Below are positions 52,529-60,786 of a stretch of 64,000 nt of DNA, in pieces. Each line of letters starts with the position of its first letter. The stretch's first letter is position 1. Source of the stretch: 21-14-0-10-47-8 sp966211455. Lineage in GTDB: Bacteria > Bdellovibrionota > Bdellovibrionia > Bdellovibrionales > Bdellovibrionaceae. Location: positions 62,001-126,000 of the forward strand of contig CBIHNI010000005.1 in assembly GCA_966211455.1 (NCBI GenBank). Direction: 5' to 3'. A program made the translations under genes and the position numbers. A model generated the notes under the pieces. The model did no database searches and was not told the DNA's origin. It saw only the letters and a program-made list of their open reading frames with translations.

Positions 52529-53158
52529 ATGAAGTGGACGAACAAGCTCTTTCGCTGCGCCTTACTGCTCCCCCTCGTCTGGTGGGTTTACCGAATTGTC
52601 AGCGGCGATCTGGGCGCCGAACCCGCCAAAGAGCTGAACCACAGCACGGGGCTTGTGGCCTTAAGCTATCTGGTTGGAAATCTGTGGATCGGAATTATCT
52701 GGAGCTTCTGGAAACAGTGGCCGGTAAAGTTAAGATTTCTCTTACCCGAGCGCCGATTTCTAGGCGTTTTGACTTTTGTCATTCTCTGCGGACATGTGTT
52801 TTTGTATTTCGCTCTGGAAGCTTTCGGGCCCAAAGCTTTCTCGCAGATTTTCGAAAAGACCTATTTGATCTTCGGTGCCTTTGCGTTCTTGGGGATGGCA
52901 ATCTTGGCCGCGACCTCGAATAATTTTTCAGTGCGCAAGCTGGGAAAGCGCTGGAAGACTTTGCATCGCTCGGTGTACTTTATCGCGTGGCTGGTGATGG
53001 GCCATATTTTCTTGATCGAAAAAGCGGACCTGATGCTGTTTGCGATGATCATGTTCCCAATGTGGATCGGCCAGCTCGCGCGCCTGGTGCGCTGGTTTTG
53101 GAACCGCAGACTGGCGAAGCCCAAGACACACGGCACGCACGAAGGGCGCGGCTCTTAG
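52529..53158 (+). CDS. msrQ: Haem-binding membrane subunit MsrQ of the MsrPQ system
   Basis: A 209-residue six-helix membrane protein passing electrons to MsrP. LRFLLPERRFLGVLTFVILC with GHVFLYFALEAFGP, then KRWKTLHRSVYFIAWLVMGH supply the haem-ligand His residues typical of the ferric-reductase-like family. It carries a basic C-terminal tail (RRLAKPKTHGTHEGRG). ATG 52529 (MKWTNKLFRCALLL) is chosen; the frame is open further but runs into msrP. Confidence 0.93.
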   Translation: MKWTNKLFRCALLLPLVWWVYRIVSGDLGAEPAKELNHSTGLVALSYLVGNLWIGIIWSFWKQWPVKLRFLLPERRFLGVLTFVILCGHVFLYFALEAFGPKAFSQIFEKTYLIFGAFAFLGMAILAATSNNFSVRKLGKRWKTLHRSVYFIAWLVMGHIFLIEKADLMLFAMIMFPMWIGQLARLVRWFWNRRLAKPKTHGTHEGRGS

Positions 53159-53641
53159 CAAAGGAAGCTGGGTCATGGGGCGCGAGTCGCGCGCTTGATA
53201 ACTGTTGGACGATCGGAGCGACCGGCGAGCGCGCGTGGCACATGTGAGAATGAGCGATCTGCTTAAGGCTTCAAGTGTGATTTGCGACGAAGTTAGCTCT
53301 TACAGAAACTGGCCATTCGGTTCGGATCCTTGCAATAACCGCAGCGGTGACTGCCAGCGACAGAGTTTGAAATGCTTTTCTATTCTTCTTTCTGTTCTTC
53401 TTTCGAGTATCCCTTTCAGAAATAAAAACTTGGAATATCTCTTGACGCATTTTTCGACGCTCACACTTCGCCGGGATTGAATTTAAATTCTGATTTCGAA
53501 TTTTCTTGAAAACTTCCCGCCCGCACAGCGGGGCGAAGGGTTTCGTGCGTATACGCAGAGATCTGATTCACATCTCTCCTCTCTCTCAAAAATACATCTA
53601 AAAACAAATGATATACCCATCTCACTTTTTTGAAAGCGAGA
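53159..53641. other. Intergenic stretch ahead of the Y1 transposase
   Basis: About 480 bases with no supported gene. It holds GC-rich dyads (GCGCGAGTCGCGCGC near 53180), a perfect 12-bp palindrome TGCGTATACGCA (53546-53557) and AGAGAT...ATCTCT shortly after (53557-53577). RAYT genes are often flanked by REP-like palindromes, and these are candidates, but I cannot match them to elements A-E. Confidence 0.4.
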
Positions 53642-54241
53642 ATGCGTATGAAACAAATCAGTTTTGGATTTATCAAAAGTGCAAAGAAATACTTTGGCGG
53701 CGAGCATTTGGTCGGAAAACGAAAATCAAAAAGACCACTTTCCATAAAAAAGCCGATCCATCTGGTACTGCGATCGATGAATTTCAAAATCTTTCGCCCC
53801 AAGAATCAAAGCTTAGAAAGGCTCATCCATCAAACCGCAAAAGAATCTGGCGTAAAAATATATGAGCTTGCGATCAACTGGTCGCATATTCACTTTGTGA
53901 TCAAGATTGAATCCCGCGAAGCCTACGTGAGATTTGTGCGGGTTTTGAATTCAAAATTAGCGCTAGCCCTTACCAGCGTTCGAAGCCGAAGCTTATCCGA
54001 TAGACGTGCGTCGAAGCCAACATCTTCAGCTGCGGATGAGCCAAAACTTTTCACCCTTCGCCCCTTCACTCGCATTCTGGAATGGGGACGAGACTACAAG
54101 AATGGGATTTCTTATTTAAAACTGAACCAAAAAGAAGCTCGGGGTGAGATTCGTCGGCGCCCCAGCCCCCCTCAACATCACCTGAGCTCCAACCGCGCGG
54201 ACACACAGGGAATGTCAAAATCTTTTACAAAGCTGCCGTAA
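53642..54241 (+). CDS. Y1 (HUH) transposase of the REP-associated RAYT type
   Basis: A 199-residue protein whose core matches TnpA_REP: AINWSHIHFVIKI contains the HUH motif (HIH) and the catalytic Tyr is expected in GISYLKLNQ. Preceding IKKPIHLVLRSMNFKIFRPK is typical of RAYT N-terminal strands. RAYTs act on single-stranded REP-type palindromes and are usually single-copy and vertically maintained. ATG 53642 (MRMKQISFGF) is used; 53648 is equally possible. The last 50 residues are low-complexity and basic. Confidence 0.85.
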   Translation: MRMKQISFGFIKSAKKYFGGEHLVGKRKSKRPLSIKKPIHLVLRSMNFKIFRPKNQSLERLIHQTAKESGVKIYELAINWSHIHFVIKIESREAYVRFVRVLNSKLALALTSVRSRSLSDRRASKPTSSAADEPKLFTLRPFTRILEWGRDYKNGISYLKLNQKEARGEIRRRPSPPQHHLSSNRADTQGMSKSFTKLP

Positions 54242-54354
54242 CGCCGCCTTTTCCCACAAAATCTCTGGGTCACAAGGATTATAAACTGCACCCAGTTGGT
54301 ACGATCTGTGAACCATGCGGGCTATCGTCCATACAGTCCATAAAGGAAGTACCT

Positions 54355-55332
54355 ATGAAACGCAGTCTTTGGGTCTCGGCCGCATTCTCTCTTGCTCTCA
54401 CTTCAAGCTTCGCGGCTCAGGCCGGAATGTTTTACGAGTTCAAAGTTCCCCGCAATATTCCCTCTTACATCCCACCCAAACAAGCTCCCGTTTCGCAGGG
54501 CCATGCCGCTTGGTTGCGAATGCAAGAATCAGTTGCTATTGCCGAATCTTATTATCCGATGAACGGCATGCGCGCGACTTTTCTTTCGGCACCATCTAAA
54601 GAACTGCAGGCTTTGATGATTTCTCGGCTTCATGAACCCGGCAGCGTGATCCATCAAGCCCGAATCAAAGCCGATGGCTCGGTGAAAGAATCCAGCTTCG
54701 CCGTTCCGGAAGCTTCTCGTTACGGCACTCTTCATGATCCCTCAAATTTCGGTGTGACCTTAAGGCAAGCCGTTCTGAAAGATGATCATGATCTGGTGAT
54801 CAGTCGCACTTTCGATACGATCGGCAATTCGAATCCCGCCATTTCCTCGTCTGGATTTCGTATGACCTTGGAGCAAAAATTTATTCAAGAGCACAAAGAA
54901 CAAGTTCCGGCAACTTTGCAACGAGTCTCAGTTTTGCGTGACGGCACCACCCAACAAGCCCAGGCGCTGGATGCGTTTGTCATGACCCCATCGGGCTCAA
55001 GCCTGCAGACAATCAAATTTTCCGACTTGCAAGGCACGCCCCTTCACTGGGATCTGCAAAATTTGACCGGCGGCACCGCCGAACGAAGCCAGGTCAGCAT
55101 GAGTGTTTATACATTGAGAAACGGTCAGGTCTTCGAGGACAAGATCACCTGGACGCAAACCAAAGCCAATCAACCCAACGGAGATCGCACCGGCCCCGCA
55201 AAAATCGAGCTGGGCCGAGTGGCCCTCTCAGAACAGCTTCTTTCAAGCCGCGGTCTGCTGGCCGATCACGTCGAGTACGCAGCCACAGGCGCAACCAACA
55301 CACGCGGCCTGAAGGTCAATCTCGGAAATTAG
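54355..55332 (+). CDS. Secreted protein of unknown function
   Basis: A 325-residue exported protein: signal peptide MKRSLWVSAAFSLALTSSFA then AQAGMFYEFKVPRNIPSYIP. The body is beta-rich with repeated Ser/Thr segments (SPSGSSLQTIKFSDLQGTPL-like, seen as SGSSLQTIKFSDLQGTPLHW) and no Cys pair in the core. AAAGGAAG precedes the ATG. No family recognised. It opens a run of lineage-specific secreted genes. Confidence 0.8.
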   Translation: MKRSLWVSAAFSLALTSSFAAQAGMFYEFKVPRNIPSYIPPKQAPVSQGHAAWLRMQESVAIAESYYPMNGMRATFLSAPSKELQALMISRLHEPGSVIHQARIKADGSVKESSFAVPEASRYGTLHDPSNFGVTLRQAVLKDDHDLVISRTFDTIGNSNPAISSSGFRMTLEQKFIQEHKEQVPATLQRVSVLRDGTTQQAQALDAFVMTPSGSSLQTIKFSDLQGTPLHWDLQNLTGGTAERSQVSMSVYTLRNGQVFEDKITWTQTKANQPNGDRTGPAKIELGRVALSEQLLSSRGLLADHVEYAATGATNTRGLKVNLGN

Positions 55333-55711
55333 AAAGCAAGGCAAAACCGGCAGCTTCAACCTGAATCGCAGAACGGGTGGCCATTCATCGATCCCCAGCC
55401 ATCCACCAAGGACGGCAGTCGATGACAATGCCTGATCCTTCCATGGTTCGAAATCGAAGTAGGTATTTGAATTCATCACCAACAATTGGCTTGAATTCTT
55501 GTCAGTCGAGGCCAAGAAAGCTTTTTGATCCTGGCAGAATGCCGTGACTTCAAGAGCATGCGTTCTTCATTATCGGCATTCCAGGCGAATGTCTTCATTC
55601 AATTTGCAGACTCGAGGCGAGCCTCGATTGCAGCTTCCACCTTGGTGGTCGCCTTGGCAGATCCCACCTTCCCGCATAATCGCGATAAAGATTCAGCTTC
55701 TATACCAACCG
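55333..55711 (-). pseudogene. Degenerate fragment of a paralogue of the 55712-56623 gene
   Basis: On the minus strand, about 55400-55560 encodes FCQDQKAFLASTDKNSSQLL followed by VMNSNTYF, which aligns to LTQDRKTFVSFSLPGFSGTK and LLVMNPKAYIF of the intact gene directly upstream. The frame then breaks (stop codons and shifts before the intact gene's end), and no start or full domain can be traced, so this is a decayed tandem duplicate rather than a gene. The remaining bases show no gene. Confidence 0.65.
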
Positions 55712-56623
55712 CTAATAAGGACTTGGCATGCACTTAGAAACGATTCCGTTTCCTGTGCGTGTTGTTAGATAATAGATGTATCCACGGCTGCCAGGAATCG
55801 GCTTATCACCCATCAATCGCATGCAGTCTTCAATCAAGAACTGATCAATGTCCAAAGCGTCGTGCCGCCATTGCGGCATAAAACGCCAATCATCCTCTTT
55901 CTTAATACATTGCTTATCAAATATGTAAGCCTTTGGATTCATCACCAACAATTTGGTTCCACTGAAACCAGGCAGCGAGAAAGAGACAAAAGTTTTCCGA
56001 TCTTGTGTTAAGACCGTTGCTCTTTGGCCGTCACGATCGGTCATCTCAGATTCGTTCCCCTGCATTCGTCCCGTCAGCATATCGGTGGTCTGACTGTCCG
56101 GAGCATGAATCATGCGATAAATTTCACCGGCCGCGCGATAGCGCTCTTCTTCGGACTCGAATTTAAGAAAACGAGTTATTTCTGTTAGAAAGAGAAGCTC
56201 TCGCCCCTCTGTTGGTTGCTGGCGCCAGGTATCGAAATCCAAAACGATAAATTTTTCTTGCAAAGAGTTCATCGCCATTCTGCGCGTGCTTCCTATCAAC
56301 AAATCGATTGGCAATATGAAAATTTGCAGATTGCCTTCCATGTTTCGGGTGTAGGTTGGCTCTTCGTATCCCATTCTAATCTGAGACAAAAGCCGAAGCA
56401 GATTTTCGCACGAGGGCCCCAGTAAGCATTTTTCTCGAATCTTTCCGGAAAGATCGTAAATCCATTTGTGCGCGTTCCAAATCTGCTGAAACAACTTTGG
56501 GTCTTCTTTCTGAACCAATTGCTCGACCTGCTGTAATTTTCCCCGCCAAGCATCGGCTGCTGGCGTCGACCACGCCGAGATCGAGACAAGAATGATCATG
56601 AAAGAAATCATCAATCTCTTCAT
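55712..56623 (-). CDS. Secreted protein of unknown function (intact paralogue)
   Basis: A 303-residue exported protein (signal peptide MISFMIILVSISAWSTPAAD). It has a helical first half with Cys pair (KCLLGPSCENLL), a middle LQIFILPIDLLIGSTRRM, and a second half with LLVMNPKAYIFDKQCIKKED and QFLIEDCMRLMGDKPIPGS. Overlaps the upstream 56620 gene by four bases, so they form an operon. No family recognised; probably restricted to this lineage. Confidence 0.8.
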   Translation of the reverse strand: MKRLMISFMIILVSISAWSTPAADAWRGKLQQVEQLVQKEDPKLFQQIWNAHKWIYDLSGKIREKCLLGPSCENLLRLLSQIRMGYEEPTYTRNMEGNLQIFILPIDLLIGSTRRMAMNSLQEKFIVLDFDTWRQQPTEGRELLFLTEITRFLKFESEEERYRAAGEIYRMIHAPDSQTTDMLTGRMQGNESEMTDRDGQRATVLTQDRKTFVSFSLPGFSGTKLLVMNPKAYIFDKQCIKKEDDWRFMPQWRHDALDIDQFLIEDCMRLMGDKPIPGSRGYIYYLTTRTGNGIVSKCMPSPY

Positions 56624-57666
56624 GGCACAACCGCCTCGCTACAAAGTAAAATCAGCAAGTCTCTCTGACTGACCCAGAAAGTCTTTGGAATTTTTCCTCG
56701 GGACAGTTTGTCGTGGCAGGCTTGGGAGGTCTTAGCGAACTGGGAATAGAAAAAAAGTGGATCCCACAGATCGCTTGGACTTAAACTTTTCGGCGAAGTG
56801 CAGGCTTTGAAACGAAAGATCGGCGAATCCGGATTGCTGTCATAGCCTCCACCAATCTCATTCGCATAAGGGACCCCAAGCCTCAAGCGTCCCGATTCTG
56901 TTTTCCGAATTTCACCCAGTCGAATATCATTCGGGTTTAAATTGATCTGCATTTGATATTTACCGTCGACTTTTGCAATCAGATCGACACGAACAATCGA
57001 CTCTTTCTGTGACGTGATCAGCCGAAGAACATCTTGAGCTCGATGCATGATTTTATCCCCTTCAACCCCGGCAAAACTCATCAAGGCCCTTAATGTATCC
57101 AGTTCCTTGATGACAAATGTCAGAACCGGAACTTCATCCCAGTAACCGTCTTCAATCCGAACTTCAAATGGCTTCACACCTTCCGTAGTCGCTGAGCTTG
57201 TCACGACCTGCATCTGCTGAACGGCATGCTCCATCTTTGAAAGCTCGGCCCTGGTCAGAACCCGAGCTTTTTCCAATGAGTCGATATGCAGCGCCATTTT
57301 CGCAATCAAGGATTGGGCGACCATGATAAAGCGTGCTTCATTGGCATCGCCGCCGCCCAAATCCTGACCTCCCTGCTGAATCTTGATATCGCCCTTATCT
57401 TTAATCTCGAGAAGTTTTTTTGTTTTTTCCGATAGCGTTTTTCGCGAGGATTGCAGCTCTTGTTTCTTCTTTAAAACTTCGGCCTTTCCAGATTCCGAAA
57501 GCCAGCTTGTCAGCTCCACCACCACGGGTCCGCGTCTGCCTGCTTCCAACGAGTCTTTAGGTGGCAAGACATCTTCGGCCCAACAACTGTCAAAAATAAT
57601 GACAGTCGAGCTTGCCCAGAGCAAGCCAGCAAGAGCCCAGATTCGAATGGCGCTGATCCGTTTCAT
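56620..57666 (-). CDS. Secreted protein of unknown function
   Basis: A 348-residue exported protein: MKRISAIRIWALAGLLWASS then CWAEDVLPPKDSL is the signal and early mature part. A long coiled coil follows (KAEVLKKKQELQSSRKTLSE ... SLEKARVLTRAELSKMEHAV) and a beta-rich C-terminal domain (YQMQINLNPNDIRLGEIRKT; GVPYANEIGGGYDSNPDSPI). First gene of the two-gene operon with the 55712 gene. Divergent from the TIGR02147 gene at 57764, whose product is a candidate regulator. No family recognised. Confidence 0.8.
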   Translation of the reverse strand: MKRISAIRIWALAGLLWASSTVIIFDSCWAEDVLPPKDSLEAGRRGPVVVELTSWLSESGKAEVLKKKQELQSSRKTLSEKTKKLLEIKDKGDIKIQQGGQDLGGGDANEARFIMVAQSLIAKMALHIDSLEKARVLTRAELSKMEHAVQQMQVVTSSATTEGVKPFEVRIEDGYWDEVPVLTFVIKELDTLRALMSFAGVEGDKIMHRAQDVLRLITSQKESIVRVDLIAKVDGKYQMQINLNPNDIRLGEIRKTESGRLRLGVPYANEIGGGYDSNPDSPIFRFKACTSPKSLSPSDLWDPLFFYSQFAKTSQACHDKLSRGKIPKTFWVSQRDLLILLCSEAVVP

Positions 57667-57763
57667 ACGCCAAATCAAAATTCAGCTTTCGTGCCAGGAC
57701 CTTGATCCAACAATGGATCTAACCCCTTGAAGTCCTTAATCGATTTTCCGATAGATCCATAGC

Positions 57764-58564
57764 ATGATCTTCTCTTTCACGGACTATAAAGAATATCTGC
57801 GCCAGTACATCGAAGACCTTCCCAAAAAAGGATGGGGCTTCTTGGGAAAATTGGCGACCGCCCTGGATATGCAACAAGCGCATATCAGCCAGATCATGTC
57901 GGGCGATAAGGACTTTTCTTTAGAGCAAGGTCTGAAGCTTTCGCAGTATCTGAAACACAATGATATCGAAAAAGAATACCTGCTTCTGCTTTTGCAAAAA
58001 GCCCGTGCCGGCAGCGAAGATCTTCGCCTGTTTTTCGACGAGCGCATCGAAGCCTTGCGCGCGCAAGCCCTGCATATGAAAAGCCACGTTCAGGATCAAA
58101 AAAAGATGAGCGTCGAAGAACGTATGGAATTCTATTCGACATGGCTTTATTCGGCGATCCGCCTTTATTGCTCGATCGACAACGGCAAAACACTTCCCGA
58201 AATTCAAAAGCATTTCCAAATTCCGCCCTTGCGTCTGAATCATATTATGGATTTTCTGGTGGCAACCGATTTGTGCTTCCGCCAAGGCGACCGCTATATT
58301 TTAGGCGCCCAAAAAACCTTGATTGAAAAAGGCACCCCGCTTTTCACCAAACACGCGGCCAACTGGCGTGTGCAATCCATCCTGCAGATGGAACAGTACT
58401 CGAAAGACGATCTGTTTCTGACGTCACCCATGTCCTTGTCGATCGAAGATTATAAAATCATCCAAGAGCAGATCATCCAGTTCATGCGCCAGGTTTCCGA
58501 GCGCGTAAAGCCATCCAAGGCTGAAGAGCTGGCTTGCTTGAATATCGATTTCTTTAAATTCTAG
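57764..58564 (+). CDS. TIGR02147 family protein (putative transcriptional regulator)
   Basis: A 266-residue protein opening MIFSFTDYKEYLRQYIEDLP and GKLATALDMQQAHISQIMSG, a helix-turn-helix of the family, followed by the winged-helix-like middle (FYSTWLYSAIRLYCSIDN ... QIPPLRLNHIMDFLVATDL) and the C-terminal part (FLTSPMSLSIEDYKIIQEQI). Similar in layout to the 9394 gene but not close in sequence. It lies divergent to the secreted operon at 56620/55712 and upstream of the secreted 58719 gene, so it may control either. Confidence 0.9.
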   Translation: MIFSFTDYKEYLRQYIEDLPKKGWGFLGKLATALDMQQAHISQIMSGDKDFSLEQGLKLSQYLKHNDIEKEYLLLLLQKARAGSEDLRLFFDERIEALRAQALHMKSHVQDQKKMSVEERMEFYSTWLYSAIRLYCSIDNGKTLPEIQKHFQIPPLRLNHIMDFLVATDLCFRQGDRYILGAQKTLIEKGTPLFTKHAANWRVQSILQMEQYSKDDLFLTSPMSLSIEDYKIIQEQIIQFMRQVSERVKPSKAEELACLNIDFFKF

Positions 58565-58718
58565 CTCTGTCCGCTGTCGAAGTTTTCGACAAAGTGACGG
58601 GCTTTTTTAAATGAATCCGTAAAAGAATCAGAATTTTTTAAAAATTCAGAATATTTCCTGACCTGCAAAGCTCTTATTTTAACTGGGACAGCTCAACCCT
58701 CATTTTTTAGGAGTTTTT

Positions 58719-59681
58719 ATGACCATGTTTCATCGAATTCTGGCTTCCAGCTCGATTCTTCTTTTCTCGCTGGCTTCTTTCGCGCAGCAGACAATCACTG
58801 ATACTGTATCACCCGTCTTGTATGGCCCCCTGCTGATCGCACAGCCCTCACCATTTTGGCGATCTGGCAGCCAGATTGGCTCGTCTGTACAGGTCACCGT
58901 CGGCTTTTGCGCTGAAGCCAATCCACCGACTTTGAGCATTGCTTCGATTCAAGAAGGTCCGGCTCAGGTCTATCCCGATCTTGGTGGTGCAATTGCCGTG
59001 GTTAAAAGCTATGTCGTAAATTTAAAAACTCTAAGAACCCGCACGGTTGGTGTCGGTCAGGCGGCAGCCTGCTACCCTCGACAAGTCAGCTTGCAGCTTC
59101 CTTGTCAGCAAAACCTTCAGGTCGGAAACTTTAAACTTCAAAATCCAAGTCAAATACCACTTTCGTCAGTATCCGCGATTTCTTGCGACTATCAGCTGGC
59201 CGGCAATGGTGATGCCCGCTACTTGAATATAGAAGCCTTTGCTAGTGGTTACGGGTCTTCTTTCAATCTTGAGCCAACGGACTTTTTCAATAAGACCCAA
59301 GGTCAGACCTTCGATTACGTCCCGGATTTTTCTTCAGGCCCGAGCTTACAGCAGCCGCAAGTTCCATCTTACCCTCAAGAAGGAAACTTCTACTGCAGCG
59401 GTTTTGATAAGTTCGGCGACAAACTGTCGATCAGTGTTAGCCTGTGGAATGGGAACATCGATCCAAGCTCGTTATTGTTTTCTTTGAACGACAATCCAGT
59501 TCAGGGCTTTGCAACACACCCAAGCACAAAACGTTTCACCTATGATGCCACCATGAACACAGCTTCGGGCTTCGATGCAAAGCTTTTGGAATTTTCTTTG
59601 GAGCCGATGAAGGCATCAGTTTACAGCAAAAGAACCGGCAGCAAGCTTGAGCTGAACTGCATGTCAGCCGAGGGCGACTAA
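58719..59681 (+). CDS. Secreted protein of unknown function
   Basis: A 320-residue exported protein with signal peptide (RILASSSILLFSLASFAQQT). TTAGGAGTTTTT gives a good ribosome site before ATG 58719. The body is beta-rich with several Cys (GFCAEAN, AACYPRQ, LPCQQNL, ISCDYQL, FYCSGFD and LNCMSAE), which suggests two or three disulfides in an extracellular or periplasmic protein. No family recognised. Confidence 0.8.
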   Translation: MTMFHRILASSSILLFSLASFAQQTITDTVSPVLYGPLLIAQPSPFWRSGSQIGSSVQVTVGFCAEANPPTLSIASIQEGPAQVYPDLGGAIAVVKSYVVNLKTLRTRTVGVGQAAACYPRQVSLQLPCQQNLQVGNFKLQNPSQIPLSSVSAISCDYQLAGNGDARYLNIEAFASGYGSSFNLEPTDFFNKTQGQTFDYVPDFSSGPSLQQPQVPSYPQEGNFYCSGFDKFGDKLSISVSLWNGNIDPSSLLFSLNDNPVQGFATHPSTKRFTYDATMNTASGFDAKLLEFSLEPMKASVYSKRTGSKLELNCMSAEGD

Positions 59682-59797
59682 CTCAGTCCGGCCGAAATCC
59701 GCACCACTTTCTTCTCGCTCAGCTCAAGGCCGACTGGCTTGCGAATCAGTGGCGGGGGTATCGGTCACTTGATGGTGATACCTCGACAAAGATACTC

Positions 59798-60127
59798 TTA
59801 GATATCTGCCTCTTTTGCAGCTTGATCATTGCCCTGGTTGCCATTTGAATGGTGACCAGCAGATTCCGAAAACTCAAGGCCATCACCACTAGCTTCGATG
59901 GTCGTCAAAGGCTTATACGTGATAATATACGCCTTTGCTAATGACTCGGCCTGCTCAAGCAGCAATCGTGTCAGCAATTGATTTCTTTCAAACAAGGTCT
60001 GGCTGGCGTACTGATCCGATACGACTTTCACAGTTAAATGACGACCACCATCCGAAGTGATTTCAACACTCACGGGTGTCAAACTTTTAAACGCCTGATA
60101 CATCAAAGACAGTATGTGTTTTTGGTC
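59798..60127 (-). CDS. BolA-like protein paired with a HEPN protein
   Basis: A 109-residue soluble protein whose core reads like BolA: LTPVSVEITSDGGRHLTVKV then VVSDQYASQTLFERNQLLTR and LAKAYIITYKPLT, matching the beta-alpha-beta pattern and the VVSxxFxGxxLxxRxRxV signature, without the conserved C-terminal Cys/His used for iron-sulfur clusters. A Gly/Ser/Asn-rich tail follows. It overlaps the HEPN gene by about 25 bases (start 60127; 60130 also possible). BolA similarity is from pattern only. Confidence 0.6.
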   Translation of the reverse strand, partial: DQKHILSLMYQAFKSLTPVSVEITSDGGRHLTVKVVSDQYASQTLFERNQLLTRLLLEQAESLAKAYIITYKPLTTIEASGDGLEFSESAGHHSNGNQGNDQAAKEADI

Positions 60128-60576
60128 CATATTATAGCGTCCTCAAAAGCGTTTAAGTAATTCAGAGCCTCTGCTCTGGAAATACTGTGATTCGTATATC
60201 GATATTGCATGGACCATGCCGTATAAAGAGCCGAGAAACTAAAATACACTTGTGAGCCCACAACCAAAGCATCGTGAATAGCCTGCCCCGCTACTGGCAC
60301 CTCCATCAAAGTTGCAATTTCATGACCCATCGGATGCTTTCGATGGCTCTTCGAAATAGCCGCTTTGAGAAGGAGTTCAATCGCGATATGTCCATTGTGC
60401 AAGACTTGAACATCCAGATGATTGTGAAAAGCAAGCTTCATCATACTTCGATAGTCATCGGCATTTCTTGAAAGAATCTGCCAGTTACTTCTTTGCCATC
60501 GAAACTCACGTTTGGCGCGAAGCTTTCGAAAAGCAAAACGCCATATTTTATATTCATTTTTTATGAATTGAATCAT
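60103..60576 (-). CDS. HEPN-domain protein
   Basis: A 157-residue protein from ATG 60576 (MIQFIKNEYKIW). NGHIAIELLLKAAISK and MGHEIATLMEVPVAG match the opening helices of HEPN domains (xHAxELxLKAxL ... xHxL), and QYRYTNHSISRAEALNYLNA with IIWTKN matches the closing RYP...A-E-iiewvK part. No R-x(4-6)-H motif of HEPN RNases is clear, so it may be a minimal or binding-type HEPN. Overlaps the BolA-like gene. The basic N-terminal 35 residues (FAFRKLRAKREFRWQRSN) are unusual. Upstream start 60612 is possible. Confidence 0.7.
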   Translation of the reverse strand: MIQFIKNEYKIWRFAFRKLRAKREFRWQRSNWQILSRNADDYRSMMKLAFHNHLDVQVLHNGHIAIELLLKAAISKSHRKHPMGHEIATLMEVPVAGQAIHDALVVGSQVYFSFSALYTAWSMQYRYTNHSISRAEALNYLNAFEDAIIWTKNTYCL

Positions 60577-60735
60577 GATCGCACGATAGCATGAAGATGC
60601 CACTATAAACAAACTTTCATGATAGGAATCTCCTCAGCGACTTGACCCCAAAACCACCCGCTGCTGTTCAAGATTCACACGTTCCATGCCCCTAAATGTC
60701 ATCACTTTCCTCTGACCTTTATAGGCATTCTCAGT

Positions 60736-60750
60736 ATTTCAAAATGAGAC
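60736..60750. promoter_or_regulatory. Palindromic 15-mer match (ATTTCAAAATGAGAC)
   Basis: Thirteen of 15 positions match GTCTCAAAATGAGAC, 36 bases before the interrupted gene at 60787. Confidence 0.3.
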
Positions 60751-60786
60751 AATTCATCGGCATGGCTCTTGATATAGCAAGTTCGC

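Noticed and set aside
53205..53480. Possible small gene of 91 codons before the Y1 transposase
   Set aside because: No ribosome site, unusual composition and no plausible fold.
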